A stretch of 32,260 bases of DNA from Shewanella decolorationis S12 (GTDB taxonomy: Bacteria > Pseudomonadota > Gammaproteobacteria > Enterobacterales > Shewanellaceae). Location of the stretch: positions 1-32,260 of the forward strand of contig NZ_AXZL01000037.1 of assembly GCF_000485795.1 (NCBI RefSeq). Reading direction: 5' to 3'. The translations under genes and the position numbers were made by a program. Positions 1 to 7,110 of this stretch are shown in pieces. Each line of letters starts with the position of its first letter. Positions within the stretch are counted from its first letter, which is position 1. The notes under the pieces were generated by a model. It made no database searches. It saw nothing but the letters and a program-made list of their open reading frames with translations, and was not told the DNA's origin.

Positions 1-237
1 GATGATACGGGCCGAATTATTCGCAATGATAAACGTGGATACATCAGTGAAAGTAGTACCAAGATACTGAACAGATTAAATATCCCCCATGATAATTGGC
101 TCAAACTAACCACCGAGTTTGGCAAACTATTTCATGGTCCAGTAGGCACATTACAAGAACTGACCGATTACTGCGAACACTTAGAAAAGCGACGACGGCA
201 TTTTGCGGCAAGCTGCCAGCACTTTTACAGTAACTGA
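1..237 (+). CDS. Y1-type (IS200-like) transposase, C-terminal part only
   Basis: An open frame runs in from the left edge without a start and ends in TGA at 235-237, giving 78 residues. The stretch TGRIIRNDKRGYI, followed by ILNRLNIPHDNWLKL and a basic, His-rich C-terminus, resembles the C-terminal extension of the roughly 330-residue Y1_Tnp (PF01797-like) transposases common in Shewanella and related gammaproteobacteria. The catalytic HUH and Tyr motifs would lie upstream of the window and cannot be checked, so whether the element is intact is unknown. It lies directly upstream of integron-cassette-like DNA, which marks this edge as mobile. The family call rests on recognising the tail only. 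Confidence 0.55.
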   Translation, partial: DDTGRIIRNDKRGYISESSTKILNRLNIPHDNWLKLTTEFGKLFHGPVGTLQELTDYCEHLEKRRRHFAASCQHFYSN

Positions 238-445
238 CAACGGCTTATATCACTTCAAAAGCCCCCATCCAGAACACATCCCAAGCACTACGGGCCAATT
301 TACCTCGTCTGAAATACCGCATTTTTGAAGGAATTAGCGTAATTTTTTGCCTTAGATGCTCTCCCCGCGATTGTTGATGGTCCCTATTTAAACCATTTTA
401 ACTCGGACAAGTTGTAGGCAAACATAAAGTGCATTATGTTATTGA

Positions 446-643
446 TTTATATTGGGTGGCCGGATTTATTCGTGGGTGATATTGGAATCGACAGGCGAAT
501 TCGTATTGAGTACGCAGTTCTTTAAGTGCATGCCTAATAGCCTTCGTATTTTCGTCGGAGTGCCTGTGGTGCTGGGTTTAATGGCTTTTGGGTTGTTTGT
601 TATTGGTTTCGTACAAAACACCATAAGTTCGTTAGGCGGGTAG
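446..643 (+). CDS. Small membrane protein, hypothetical, cassette-like
   Basis: The frame is open from just after a TGA at 443-445 to a TAG at 641-643. Possible starts are TTG at 452 (63 residues) or ATG at 530 (37 residues); neither has a good Shine-Dalgarno sequence. The C-terminal half has one strongly hydrophobic stretch (VPVVLGLMAFGLFVIGF), consistent with a single membrane segment. I do not recognise the family. The main support for a real gene is position: the stop lies about 10 bp before an attC-like site, as in integron cassettes, where the ORF usually ends at or just before attC. It could also be a decayed fragment. Confidence 0.35.
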   Translation, partial: FILGGRIYSWVILESTGEFVLSTQFFKCMPNSLRIFVGVPVVLGLMAFGLFVIGFVQNTISSLGG

Positions 644-653
644 CATGGTATGC

Positions 654-721
654 TCTAACAATTCCAGGCTTTGGGACAAATTTTCCGCTGCGCTCCAATT
701 TTCCCGTGCTGCGGGCGTTAT
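654..721 (+). other. Integron attC-like recombination site 1
   Basis: The segment starts with TCTAACAA and ends with GGGCGTTAT, the outer core pattern (TAACAA ... GCGTTA) of chromosomal-integron attC sites. Between them are partly complementary arms (GGGACAAATTTTCC against CCAATTTTCCC) around a CGCTGCGC centre, as in attC hairpins of Vibrio and Shewanella type. The length of 68 bp is in the attC range. It separates the small membrane ORF from the DUF6438 gene. The outer 7-mers do not match the strict RYYYAAC/GTTRRRY consensus perfectly, so this is a probable rather than certain site. Confidence 0.5.
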
Positions 722-738
722 ATTAACCAATCACCATC

Positions 739-752
739 GGAGACCTATCATC
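739..752 (+). promoter_or_regulatory. Ribosome binding site before an ATC start codon
   Basis: GGAG at 739-742 is followed after seven bases by ATC AAA AAG, exactly where a lipoprotein signal peptide should begin (expected ATG AAA AAG). The preceding in-frame codon at 747 is also ATC. No ATG, GTG or TTG lies in a useful position nearby in frame. The gene may therefore use a rare ATC start, or have lost its start codon by one base change. Confidence 0.45.
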
Positions 753-1283
753 AAAAAGGTAATCTATTTAGTAGTTTTGACTCTGTTGTTTGGATGTTCT
801 GATACAGAGCAATGGCAGCCCCAAATAGAGAGGATGGTGGCAGATTCTCCGACCAAAGCACAAGTTGTATCTTTTAGCCGTGGAGCTTGTTACGGCACTT
901 GTCCAGTTTATGATTTTTATATTTTTCCTGATGATAACTTTGTGTTTATTGGTCGGGCCCACGTAGACAAAATCGGGGCATATAGGGGCACTCTTGAGGC
1001 AGGAGCATTCCAAAGTTTAATCAACTTGGTTGATAACAATAACTTTCTCAAATTGTCTCGAATTGGATATTTCGGAAAATCCAACTCTGAGAGTGCAACA
1101 TTCAAGTGTGGTTCATATGAAACAGACCATCCGACAGTATCTATCGGTGTTCAGCTTCAAGAGATGGAGTTAACAGTAGCCCATAATTTGGGATGCTCAG
1201 ATTTCCCTGATGAACAAGTCTTGCTAAAAATGTTTGCCACATTTGAGCAAGTCGTTGTGTTAAACAGTAAAGGGCTAATATAA
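750..1283 (+). CDS. DUF6438 domain lipoprotein, integron-cassette gene
   Basis: A predicted secreted lipoprotein. A short basic n-region (KK), hydrophobic core (VIYLVVLTLLF) and lipobox LLFGC give a lipidated Cys about 17 residues from the preferred start. The mature part contains the DUF6438-type motif RGACYGTCPVYDFYIF followed by a G-x-Y-x-G-T-L segment; the biochemical function of this family is unknown to me. The frame is open back to an ATG at 645, but that start would begin before and translate through the attC site and bury the signal peptide. The well-placed start is codon 750, seven bases after GGAG at 739-742, yet it reads ATC. The stop TAA at 1281-1283 forms the first bases of attC 2, a typical cassette arrangement. 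Confidence 0.7.
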   Translation: MKKVIYLVVLTLLFGCSDTEQWQPQIERMVADSPTKAQVVSFSRGACYGTCPVYDFYIFPDDNFVFIGRAHVDKIGAYRGTLEAGAFQSLINLVDNNNFLKLSRIGYFGKSNSESATFKCGSYETDHPTVSIGVQLQEMELTVAHNLGCSDFPDEQVLLKMFATFEQVVVLNSKGLI

Positions 1284-1373
1284 CAAGTTGCTTAATTTCG
1301 CTCCGCCACAAAAAGCGCGACTTCCACGGCACTGCCTACGTTTCACTGTGGCTGTCCATTAGCAAAGCGTTAT
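1279..1373 (+). other. Integron attC-like recombination site 2
   Basis: The outer arms TAACAAGTTGCTTAA (from 1281) and TTAGCAAAGCGTTAT (to 1373) are imperfect inverted copies of each other, the hallmark of an attC site. Inner arms include GACTTCCAC against GTGGCTGTC around the centre. The TAA that begins the left arm is also the stop codon of the DUF6438 gene. With attC 1 it bounds a cassette of about 650 bp. No integrase gene or attI site is in the window. Confidence 0.6.
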
Positions 1374-1542
1374 CTCCTTAGAAATTTTTATCCGAAACAG
1401 ATGCGTTAGAGTTAAGGTTTTAACTCGAAAATGTCCCAAAACATTTTGTGTAATTCTTTTTTTAAACTTACAGGCTTCGCCGATGCTAAACAGGTGAGTC
1501 ATGGTGATTAGCGAGACGACCGTCCGCCCCATGGCCGCTCTT

Positions 1543-1776
1543 TGGCATCCATGCCATCAAGGCATTCGTGAATCCATTCACATCAGACGAGCAGCCCTGC
1601 ATCTACGGATGGACTTGAACAACATCCCTGTTTAAAGGCCTGTTTGCCATCTGATAGGCAGGACGCCTGAATGTCGTGCAATGCAGGGACGCATGAGAAC
1701 GACCATGGCTCTCGTTCATAAGCTTAGAAACCCTAGGTTTCTATTCACCGTGTCGTCGAGCGAATACCATGGCTCG
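1543..1776. repeat. Train of short inverted repeats in a gene-free region
   Basis: Within the gene-free stretch 1374-1871 there are at least eight successive small palindromes. They are TGGCAT/ATGCCA (1543-1556), GTGAAT/ATTCAC (1568-1581), GCAG/CTGC (1591-1600), AACA/TGTT (1621-1632), AGGC/GCCT (1656-1668), ATGC/GCAT (1681-1694), GAACGA/TCGTTC (1697-1717), TAGAAACC/GGTTTCTA (1725-1743) and CGAGC/GCTCG (1757-1776). Loops are mostly CC, TCCC or AGGGAC-like. The layout resembles the intergenic repeat families scattered in Shewanella and Aeromonas genomes, but copy number cannot be judged from one window. I see no ORF worth calling here. Confidence 0.5.
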
Positions 1777-1814
1777 CCTATAAAGCCTACACTTAAAGTA
1801 CTCACTCTCATACA

Positions 1815-1840
1815 AAAACATCGGCCTAAGCCGATGTTTT
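1815..1840 (-). terminator. Rho-independent terminator of the yciB-yciI-xthA operon
   Basis: A perfect 11-bp stem (AAAACATCGGC at 1815-1825, GCCGATGTTTT at 1830-1840) with a four-base loop lies about 30 bp after the xthA stop. Read on the minus strand, the stem ends in a run of five T. It is nearly symmetric and could also stop + strand transcription coming from the cassette region. Confidence 0.8.
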
Positions 1841-1871
1841 ATATCTACTAAGATGGTCGAACGTTAGCTGA

Positions 1872-2684
1872 TTAAGCTTCTTTAAAGGTGCTCCAAATTG
1901 GCGCGTGATCTGAGGGTTTATCGATGCCGCGCAGATCGTAATCGACGTCGGATTCGACTAAACGCGCAGCCAGTGACGGCGTAGCTAAGATCACATCGAT
2001 GCGTAGGCCACGGTTATCATCGAAGCCTTTGCTGCGGTAATCGAACCATGAATAACGCTCGCTGCGGTCGGGGTGTAGTTGACGGAAGGTGTCCACTAAT
2101 CCCCAATCTTGCAGGGTTTTCAGCCATTCACGCTCTTCGGGTTGGAAGCTGCATTTACCGGTTTTTAGCCAACGTTTGCGGTTGACTTCACCAATGCCGA
2201 TATCCAAATCGATGGGCGAAATATTGATATCCCCAATGATGGCGATATCTTCATCGTTGTTATGATTAGCGTGCAAATGCGCCATTAAGTCCTGATAAAA
2301 CTTACGCTTAGCAGGATACTTTGTCGGATGGTCGATGCTTTCGCCTTGAGGGAAATAACCATTCAACACAGTTAACGGACGGCCATTGGCCTGAGCAAAG
2401 GTGCCGATAATCATACGGCGCTGGGCATCTTCTTCATCGGTTGCAAACCCCTTTTGCACCTTAAGTGGGGCGACTTTGGAGAGCATGGCTACGCCATAGT
2501 GCGCCTTGCCACCGTGGTAATGCACGTGATAGCCCATGGCCTCGACTTCGGCGAGCGGGAAGGCTTCATCGTGCACTTTGGTTTCTTGCAGGCCGATAAT
2601 GTCGGGCTGATGGCTGTCGATTAACGCTTGCAATTGATGCAGGCGAGAACGCAATCCATTGATATTGAAAGAAACGATTTTCAT
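1872..2684 (-). CDS. xthA: Exodeoxyribonuclease III (AP endonuclease)
   Basis: 270 residues, the normal length for XthA. The enzyme cuts DNA 5' of abasic sites and degrades duplex DNA from 3' ends in base excision repair; it is Mg-dependent and cytoplasmic. The endonuclease/exonuclease/phosphatase fold is clear: N-terminal [14 protein letters not shown], the metal-binding Glu in LQETK (E34), the central [13 protein letters not shown] with catalytic Asp and Asn, and the C-terminal SDHAPIW with the catalytic His near residue 260. The start ATG shares its A with the yciI stop (TAATG), so it is probably translationally coupled as the last gene of the yciB-yciI-xthA operon. A strong terminator follows. 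Confidence 0.96.
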   Translation of the reverse strand: MKIVSFNINGLRSRLHQLQALIDSHQPDIIGLQETKVHDEAFPLAEVEAMGYHVHYHGGKAHYGVAMLSKVAPLKVQKGFATDEEDAQRRMIIGTFAQANGRPLTVLNGYFPQGESIDHPTKYPAKRKFYQDLMAHLHANHNNDEDIAIIGDINISPIDLDIGIGEVNRKRWLKTGKCSFQPEEREWLKTLQDWGLVDTFRQLHPDRSERYSWFDYRSKGFDDNRGLRIDVILATPSLAARLVESDVDYDLRGIDKPSDHAPIWSTFKEA

Positions 2685-2983
2685 TAAGGGAGAACTCGTT
2701 TAAAGGGTTTTACCACAACGCTTTGATATACGCCCGCCGCGAAGTAAGGATCGGCATCTGCCCAGGCTTGAGCCGTGGCTAACGAATCGAAATCCGCAAC
2801 CACTAATGAGCCGCTAAAACCCGCATCACCTGGGTTTTCGCTATCGATAGCGGGGTGTGGACCTGCAACCAGCAAACGACCTTCATCGGCCAGTTCCTGT
2901 AAGCGTGCTAAATGCGCAGGGCGCGCTGCTAAACGTTTTTCTAAGCTGTTCTCAACATCTTGAGCTGAAATCATATACCACAT
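2684..2983 (-). CDS. yciI: YciI family protein
   Basis: 99 residues, matching E. coli YciI. It is a small cytoplasmic ferredoxin-like alpha/beta-barrel protein (DGPF/YCII domain). Visible family features are the N-terminal [17 protein letters not shown], the conserved His in RPAHLARLQ, the GRLLVAGP segment, and the late DPYFAAGVY motif. The His-Asp pair is proposed to be catalytic in the family, but no confirmed E. coli substrate is known to me. The gene overlaps yciB and xthA by one base at each end through TAATG junctions, so the three are co-translated. In E. coli yciI is also close to yciB and tonB, so this is conserved neighbourhood. Confidence 0.93.
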   Translation of the reverse strand: MWYMISAQDVENSLEKRLAARPAHLARLQELADEGRLLVAGPHPAIDSENPGDAGFSGSLVVADFDSLATAQAWADADPYFAAGVYQSVVVKPFKRVLP

Positions 2984-3528
2984 TATTTGAGTTCCTTGCG
3001 TTGATCTTCGGGAAGATGTTTGTAAAGGTAAAAGACGGTGATAACGGTATTAATCAGGGTTAAGGCGGTGAGGCCAAACACTTTAAAGTTCACCCAAGTT
3101 TCTAATGGCAGTCTAAAGGCGACATAGATATTAACTAGGCCACAGATGGCAAAAAAGCTCACCCAGTACCAAGTTACGTGTGCCCAAATCTTATCGGCCA
3201 CCTTCATCTCTTTACCCAACATGGACTTTAAAATCGACTTGTTGAGTAGCTGGCTCACACCAAGGGCTAGGGCAAATAAAGCATAAATAATAGTGACTTT
3301 CCACTTGATAAAGGCATCGTCATGGAACACTAAGGTGAGGGTGCCAAACACTGTCACCATAGCGAAGGTAATAAGGTGCATCTTCTCCAATTTTTTGTAC
3401 AGCGCATAGGTCACGACTAATTGCAGTGCGGTGGCTGCGATTAAGGCGCCACTGGCGATATAAATATCGAAAAATTTATAGACGGCAAAAAAGATAATGA
3501 GGGGCAGAAAATCAAGCAGTTGTTTCAT
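2983..3528 (-). CDS. yciB: YciB (IspZ) inner-membrane septation/envelope protein
   Basis: 181 residues from the ATG at 3528 ([19 protein letters not shown]), the typical N-terminus and length of the YciB/IspZ family. Longer in-frame starts up to 3777 would add about 80 residues with no homology and overlap the end of the FhuF-like gene, so I reject them. The protein is very hydrophobic, with about five membrane segments. The family is linked to cell-envelope integrity and septation and interacts with divisome and elongation proteins in E. coli. It is first in an operon with yciI and xthA. No convincing Shine-Dalgarno sequence precedes the ATG. Confidence 0.94.
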   Translation of the reverse strand: MKQLLDFLPLIIFFAVYKFFDIYIASGALIAATALQLVVTYALYKKLEKMHLITFAMVTVFGTLTLVFHDDAFIKWKVTIIYALFALALGVSQLLNKSILKSMLGKEMKVADKIWAHVTWYWVSFFAICGLVNIYVAFRLPLETWVNFKVFGLTALTLINTVITVFYLYKHLPEDQRKELK

Positions 3529-3558
3529 AAATAATCGTGTTAAGAAGACGTGGGCTTG

Positions 3559-3567
3559 AGTGTAGCA
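3559..3567 (-). promoter_or_regulatory. Possible extended -10 promoter for yciB-yciI-xthA
   Basis: On the minus strand the bases read TGCTACACT, an extended -10 (TGnTACACT) about 30 bp upstream of the yciB ATG and after the end of the FhuF-like gene. I see no good -35; extended -10 promoters can do without one. Weak evidence on its own. Confidence 0.35.
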
Positions 3568-3683
3568 CGGGGGGCTAGAGGGAAAAAGCCGTGAAAGGTG
3601 ACCGATTGCTAACTGTTGCATGAAAGCGGCGCGAACGGCTGTTGCAATCCATGTTGCCCTTATAAGTTGCCTGACCGATAAGG

Positions 3684-4724
3684 CTAAGCTTGCGCGGCAC
3701 GTTTGGCTTGGGCGCGCGTGGCTAATGGGCAATCGCCGCAGCGATGACTGTTGGTGAGTTGATACCTTAAGCAGCATACGCGGCGAATATTGTCAGCGTG
3801 AGAAGCTGAGGCGGGCAGCAGATTAATGCTATTGTAGAGTGGATTCGCCTCGCCATCTTCAAAGGCTTTTGTGTTAAATAGAAGTTCCTTAAGGTGTTCA
3901 AATTCAATATTTGGCAATGCCATTTCGCCTAAATACCAGTGAATAAGATAGCCTAAATGGCTCCAATACAGCTTGGCGGGTGTTGGGCTTAAACCGGTTA
4001 ATCGCTCAACACTAGGGACTAGATGGCGTTGAATCCACTTAATAAGTTGTCGTTCGCGGTGGGGCGTTAAGACCGTGGTTTTAACTATGGCAGCTTTTAC
4101 TATGGCGGTTTTCACCTGAGGAGTTAGTGTTAATTGAAACTCAAAACCCGCGACTCTGCCCGAATCGTGGGGCCTAAGATAAAAATGCTCAGGCGCTATA
4201 TCAATCAGCTCAATTTGCTCAATCGTGCTAGCGAGCGAGTGCGGCGCGTTAATAATCCATTCCAGCATAGGCGGCACTAACAGACCGAAATACCACTGCC
4301 CCCAGAGCGAGTGCAGGGCTTTGGAATTATGGCTATGGCTGAGCAAAATCTGCTCGGGAATATTTTCTGTCGGGATGGAAGATGAGGTTTTCCCCAAGGG
4401 TGGATAGGCCTTGGCAAAGTCCAGTAATAGCTGCTGATAAACGGCTGGCTGACTCCAAGTATCAACACTGAGTCCTTGGGGCTTAGTGGTTGCCACAAAA
4501 TGCTGGGCATAAAATGGGGCGTGCTGCGCTAGGCACTGATTAAACTCCTGAGCTACTTGAGTTAAATCTACTTGGCTTAGCGCTGTTAAGTCGGTTGTTT
4601 GCACGCAGACCACAGTGCCTAGACTCTGTGAGGGTTTGTGATGACACTGCTCGGTAAGATCAGGTTTATTAGTCTTACTGTAAAGCTTGACTAAGGCAGG
4701 GACTGATTCTCCTTGGCGCGCCAT
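3684..4724 (-). CDS. FhuF-like siderophore-iron reductase
   Basis: 346 residues from the ATG at 4724, which has AAGGAG six bases upstream; a GTG at 4730 is also in frame but abuts that sequence. The family reduces Fe(III) in imported hydroxamate siderophores in the cytoplasm so that iron is released. The diagnostic [2Fe-2S] ligands are at the C-terminus: a CC pair (RRVCCLRYQ, residues 317-318), then ten residues, then CGDC (329 and 332), which is the FhuF pattern. The central [13 protein letters not shown] segment is also family-like. It is the last gene of the putrebactin cluster, 89 bp after the receptor gene with a hairpin between, so it may be expressed at a lower level. The likely substrate is ferric putrebactin. 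Confidence 0.88.
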   Translation of the reverse strand: MARQGESVPALVKLYSKTNKPDLTEQCHHKPSQSLGTVVCVQTTDLTALSQVDLTQVAQEFNQCLAQHAPFYAQHFVATTKPQGLSVDTWSQPAVYQQLLLDFAKAYPPLGKTSSSIPTENIPEQILLSHSHNSKALHSLWGQWYFGLLVPPMLEWIINAPHSLASTIEQIELIDIAPEHFYLRPHDSGRVAGFEFQLTLTPQVKTAIVKAAIVKTTVLTPHRERQLIKWIQRHLVPSVERLTGLSPTPAKLYWSHLGYLIHWYLGEMALPNIEFEHLKELLFNTKAFEDGEANPLYNSINLLPASASHADNIRRVCCLRYQLTNSHRCGDCPLATRAQAKRAAQA

Positions 4725-4750
4725 AATCACTCCTTTGGCTTAAATTGATT

Positions 4751-4780
4751 AAACTGCGGCGAGTCTACTCTCCGCAGTTT
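4751..4780 (-). terminator. Intercistronic hairpin between receptor and reductase genes
   Basis: A perfect 9-bp stem (AAACTGCGG at 4751-4759, CCGCAGTTT at 4772-4780) with a 12-base loop sits in the 88-bp gap. On the minus strand it is followed by TTTAATCAATTT rather than a solid T run. It therefore looks more like a leaky terminator or an RNA-stability hairpin than a full stop. Confidence 0.45.
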
Positions 4781-4812
4781 TCATTGATGAACAACTGGTT
4801 ATTGACAGCCTG

Positions 4813-7026
4813 TTAGAAGCGATAATCCAAATTCACGCTCATGCTGCGTGGGGCGCCGTATTGGAACTGGCTATATTGACCCACTTGGCTGTAATAGGTT
4901 TTATCTAAGGCGTTGTGCACATTGGCGCTTAGCTTTAGCTGCTCGGTAAAGGCATAACTTGCCATTAGGCTGGCCAATGCGTAGGAGTCTTGTTCAACCT
5001 CGACTCTGCCTAAGGGCGAGTTCACGGTTTGGTAGACACGGCTTTGCCAATTAACCCCAGCGCCAAGCTGCAACTTGTTCCAATCGCCGCTAAAGGTATA
5101 AGTGGTAAAGAGTTTTAGCTGCTGGCGAGGGGAAGTGGTGTTGATGCGATTGCCCTTAGGATCGTCGGTGCTGAATTGGGTGTAGCCGAAGTAGATATTC
5201 CAGTCATCGGTGATTTTGCCCGTGGATTCAAACTCAAAGCCTTGGGTCTTAGTGCCATTAAGCTCTCGATACACAGGAATAGTGGTGCCCGGCAACACAT
5301 CACCAGTGCGTTCGCCAACATTATCTTGGCGAATTTCAAATACCGACAACGACATATCTAAGCTTTCATCCATCAAGCTGGCCTTAATGCCCGCCTCGTA
5401 GTTTTTGCCTTTGACGGGATCGATGTAACTGGCATCGATGCGCTGCAAGGTTTGCGGCGCAAAAATATCCGTATAACTGGCGTAAAGCGAGTATTGCTCG
5501 CCCAGAGCGTAGGTCAGGCCAAAATAGGTGGTGAGCTCATTGTTGACCTTAAAATCATACTTGCTGCCAAAGTTATCTTGGTCGGTTTGCCACTGGTTCA
5601 GGCGCAGCCCCGCAAGCAATGCCAAGGCATCGGTCAGATTGAGCTGCGTGGCCACATAGGCGGCGCTTTGCTCGGTTTCACCGAAGGATCCCGTGGTGTG
5701 AGTCTCCTTCCACTGAGGTTTTGGATACTGGAAGTTAGGATCGCGAAAATCACCCAAGGGCGGCACGGCGGCCGTAGGATAATAGTAAGGGTTGGCAAAC
5801 TCTTGGCGCTGAACCGTCCAGCCAAAGGTGAGTTGATGTTCTTGGCCAAACAGGGCAAACATTCCCTGTGCCCGTAAGTCGAGGTTATGTTGGGTACGAC
5901 TACCGTCGACATAGGCGATTGAGCCTGCGGTTGCGCCTATGTTTGTTACCGGATCAGGATAGCCTGTAGCCCAGAGTACATCGTATTTCAGTGAGTTATT
6001 GCCGTAACTGTAGGTGCCTTTTAGCTCCCAACCGTTATCAAAACGATGTTCAAGGCTGGCGAAGGTATTGAGCCCTTGGGTATGCGCCGAGGCCCAATCG
6101 GGGGCGGTAGAGGTAGCGCGATCGTAATTTGTACGGCTGCCATCACTGTGGAACAGCGGCAGACCGCCGGACATTGTGCCTTCGGGCGTGGTGTCTTGAT
6201 AATCCACGCCTAAGGTAAGCAGTGTGCTGGCGGTAATATCGGTTTCAACAATGCCATAGAGGGTGGTGCGTTGTTGCTCATATCTGTCTTGGAAGGATTC
6301 CTTATCTTGATAGGCGGCGACAACACGGCCACGAATGCTACCACTGTCATTTAAGCCGCTGGATAAATCGACCATGCCGCGCAGATTGTTCCATGAGCCG
6401 ACACTCACTGAGGTGCTGCCCATAAATTCTTGGGTCGGGCGTTTACGAATAAGGTTAATCGCGGCCGAGGGATTACCCGCACCCGTCATTAACCCTGTGG
6501 CGCCACGGACAATTTCCACCCGCTCGTAGATGGCGGTATCGATAAGGTTATCGCCGTAGTTAAAACGAGTGTCATAGGTGGTGGGCACGCCATCGTAAAG
6601 AATACTAGTGACCGCAATTCCGCGGGAGCTGATGCTGTATCTGTCGTTGTCCATGGGCCGAGCATTGATGCCGGCCACGCTGGTCATGGCTTCGATGACG
6701 CTGTTTAGTTGTTGGTCATGCATCATTTGACTGGTAACAGAGGTGACGGATTGCGGCGTTTCTAAATAGGACAAATCTAGACCCGTGGCCGTATTCATCG
6801 CCTGAGTTTTATAGCGATTATCGTGGAGATCCTTAGCGCCAACGACATTAATGATTTCAATGTCTTTAGTGGATTTTTTCTGGGTATCGCTGGCATTGGC
6901 ATAAGCATAGGGCGTGCTGAGTATGGCAGAGCAGAGGATTAGCTCTGGGCGTTTGATGACGAGTTGGCAGTGCGCCGCGAGTCGGTTGAGGGGGAAGGTT
7001 TTCATAATAATGATCTTAAATTCCAT
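4813..7026 (-). CDS. putA: TonB-dependent ferric siderophore receptor (putrebactin type)
   Basis: 737 residues. An outer-membrane receptor that imports ferric hydroxamate siderophore using TonB energy. It has an N-terminal signal region (hydrophobic LILCSAILSTPYAYA, then ANASD), a TonB-box-like DIEIINVVG near residue 55, a plug domain with SVTSVTSQMMHDQQ and the VEIVRGATGLMTGAGNPSAAINLIRKRP motif, then a long beta-barrel ending in the aromatic C-terminus LDYRF. The plug is of the FhuE/FptA/FpvA type (COG4773). An alternative start at 7005 (MKTFPLN) shortens the signal region; neither start has a clear Shine-Dalgarno sequence. It follows pubC by 84 bp. The name follows my memory of the Shewanella oneidensis putrebactin receptor and is unrelated to proline dehydrogenase PutA. 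Confidence 0.9.
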   Translation of the reverse strand: MEFKIIIMKTFPLNRLAAHCQLVIKRPELILCSAILSTPYAYANASDTQKKSTKDIEIINVVGAKDLHDNRYKTQAMNTATGLDLSYLETPQSVTSVTSQMMHDQQLNSVIEAMTSVAGINARPMDNDRYSISSRGIAVTSILYDGVPTTYDTRFNYGDNLIDTAIYERVEIVRGATGLMTGAGNPSAAINLIRKRPTQEFMGSTSVSVGSWNNLRGMVDLSSGLNDSGSIRGRVVAAYQDKESFQDRYEQQRTTLYGIVETDITASTLLTLGVDYQDTTPEGTMSGGLPLFHSDGSRTNYDRATSTAPDWASAHTQGLNTFASLEHRFDNGWELKGTYSYGNNSLKYDVLWATGYPDPVTNIGATAGSIAYVDGSRTQHNLDLRAQGMFALFGQEHQLTFGWTVQRQEFANPYYYPTAAVPPLGDFRDPNFQYPKPQWKETHTTGSFGETEQSAAYVATQLNLTDALALLAGLRLNQWQTDQDNFGSKYDFKVNNELTTYFGLTYALGEQYSLYASYTDIFAPQTLQRIDASYIDPVKGKNYEAGIKASLMDESLDMSLSVFEIRQDNVGERTGDVLPGTTIPVYRELNGTKTQGFEFESTGKITDDWNIYFGYTQFSTDDPKGNRINTTSPRQQLKLFTTYTFSGDWNKLQLGAGVNWQSRVYQTVNSPLGRVEVEQDSYALASLMASYAFTEQLKLSANVHNALDKTYYSQVGQYSQFQYGAPRSMSVNLDYRF

Positions 7027-7056
7027 TTAGGCTGTTTGATTGACTAGGTTGTTTTT

Positions 7057-7095
7057 GGGCACAGACGCGTGCCCAGAGTGGGCGTGGGCCCACTC
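7057..7095 (-). repeat. Two tandem hairpins between pubC and putA
   Basis: GGGCAC/GTGCCC (7057-7074) and GAGTGGG/CCCACTC (7076-7095) form two GC-rich stems back to back in the 84-bp gap. Neither is followed by a T run on the minus strand, so they are unlikely to be full terminators. They may be RNA processing or stabilising elements that set different levels of the synthetase and receptor messages. Confidence 0.5.
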
Positions 7096-7110
7096 AAGGT
7101 TAAAAGTGAT

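Noticed and set aside
768..1105. Minus-strand open frames opposite the DUF6438 gene
   Set aside because: They lack ribosome sites and known domains, and oppose a gene with lipobox and family motif.
1400..1410. A third attC site (GCGTTAGA)
   Set aside because: Only the right-hand core is present; no matching left arm is found within a suitable distance.
2983..3777. Extended YciB starting at 3777 (264 residues)
   Set aside because: The extra 83 residues overlap the end of the FhuF-like gene, are not family-like, and the standard YciB start MKQLLDF is at 3528.
5452..5877. 141-residue + strand open frame inside the siderophore receptor gene
   Set aside because: Antisense shadow of a strongly supported TonB-dependent receptor; no ribosome site and no recognisable domain.
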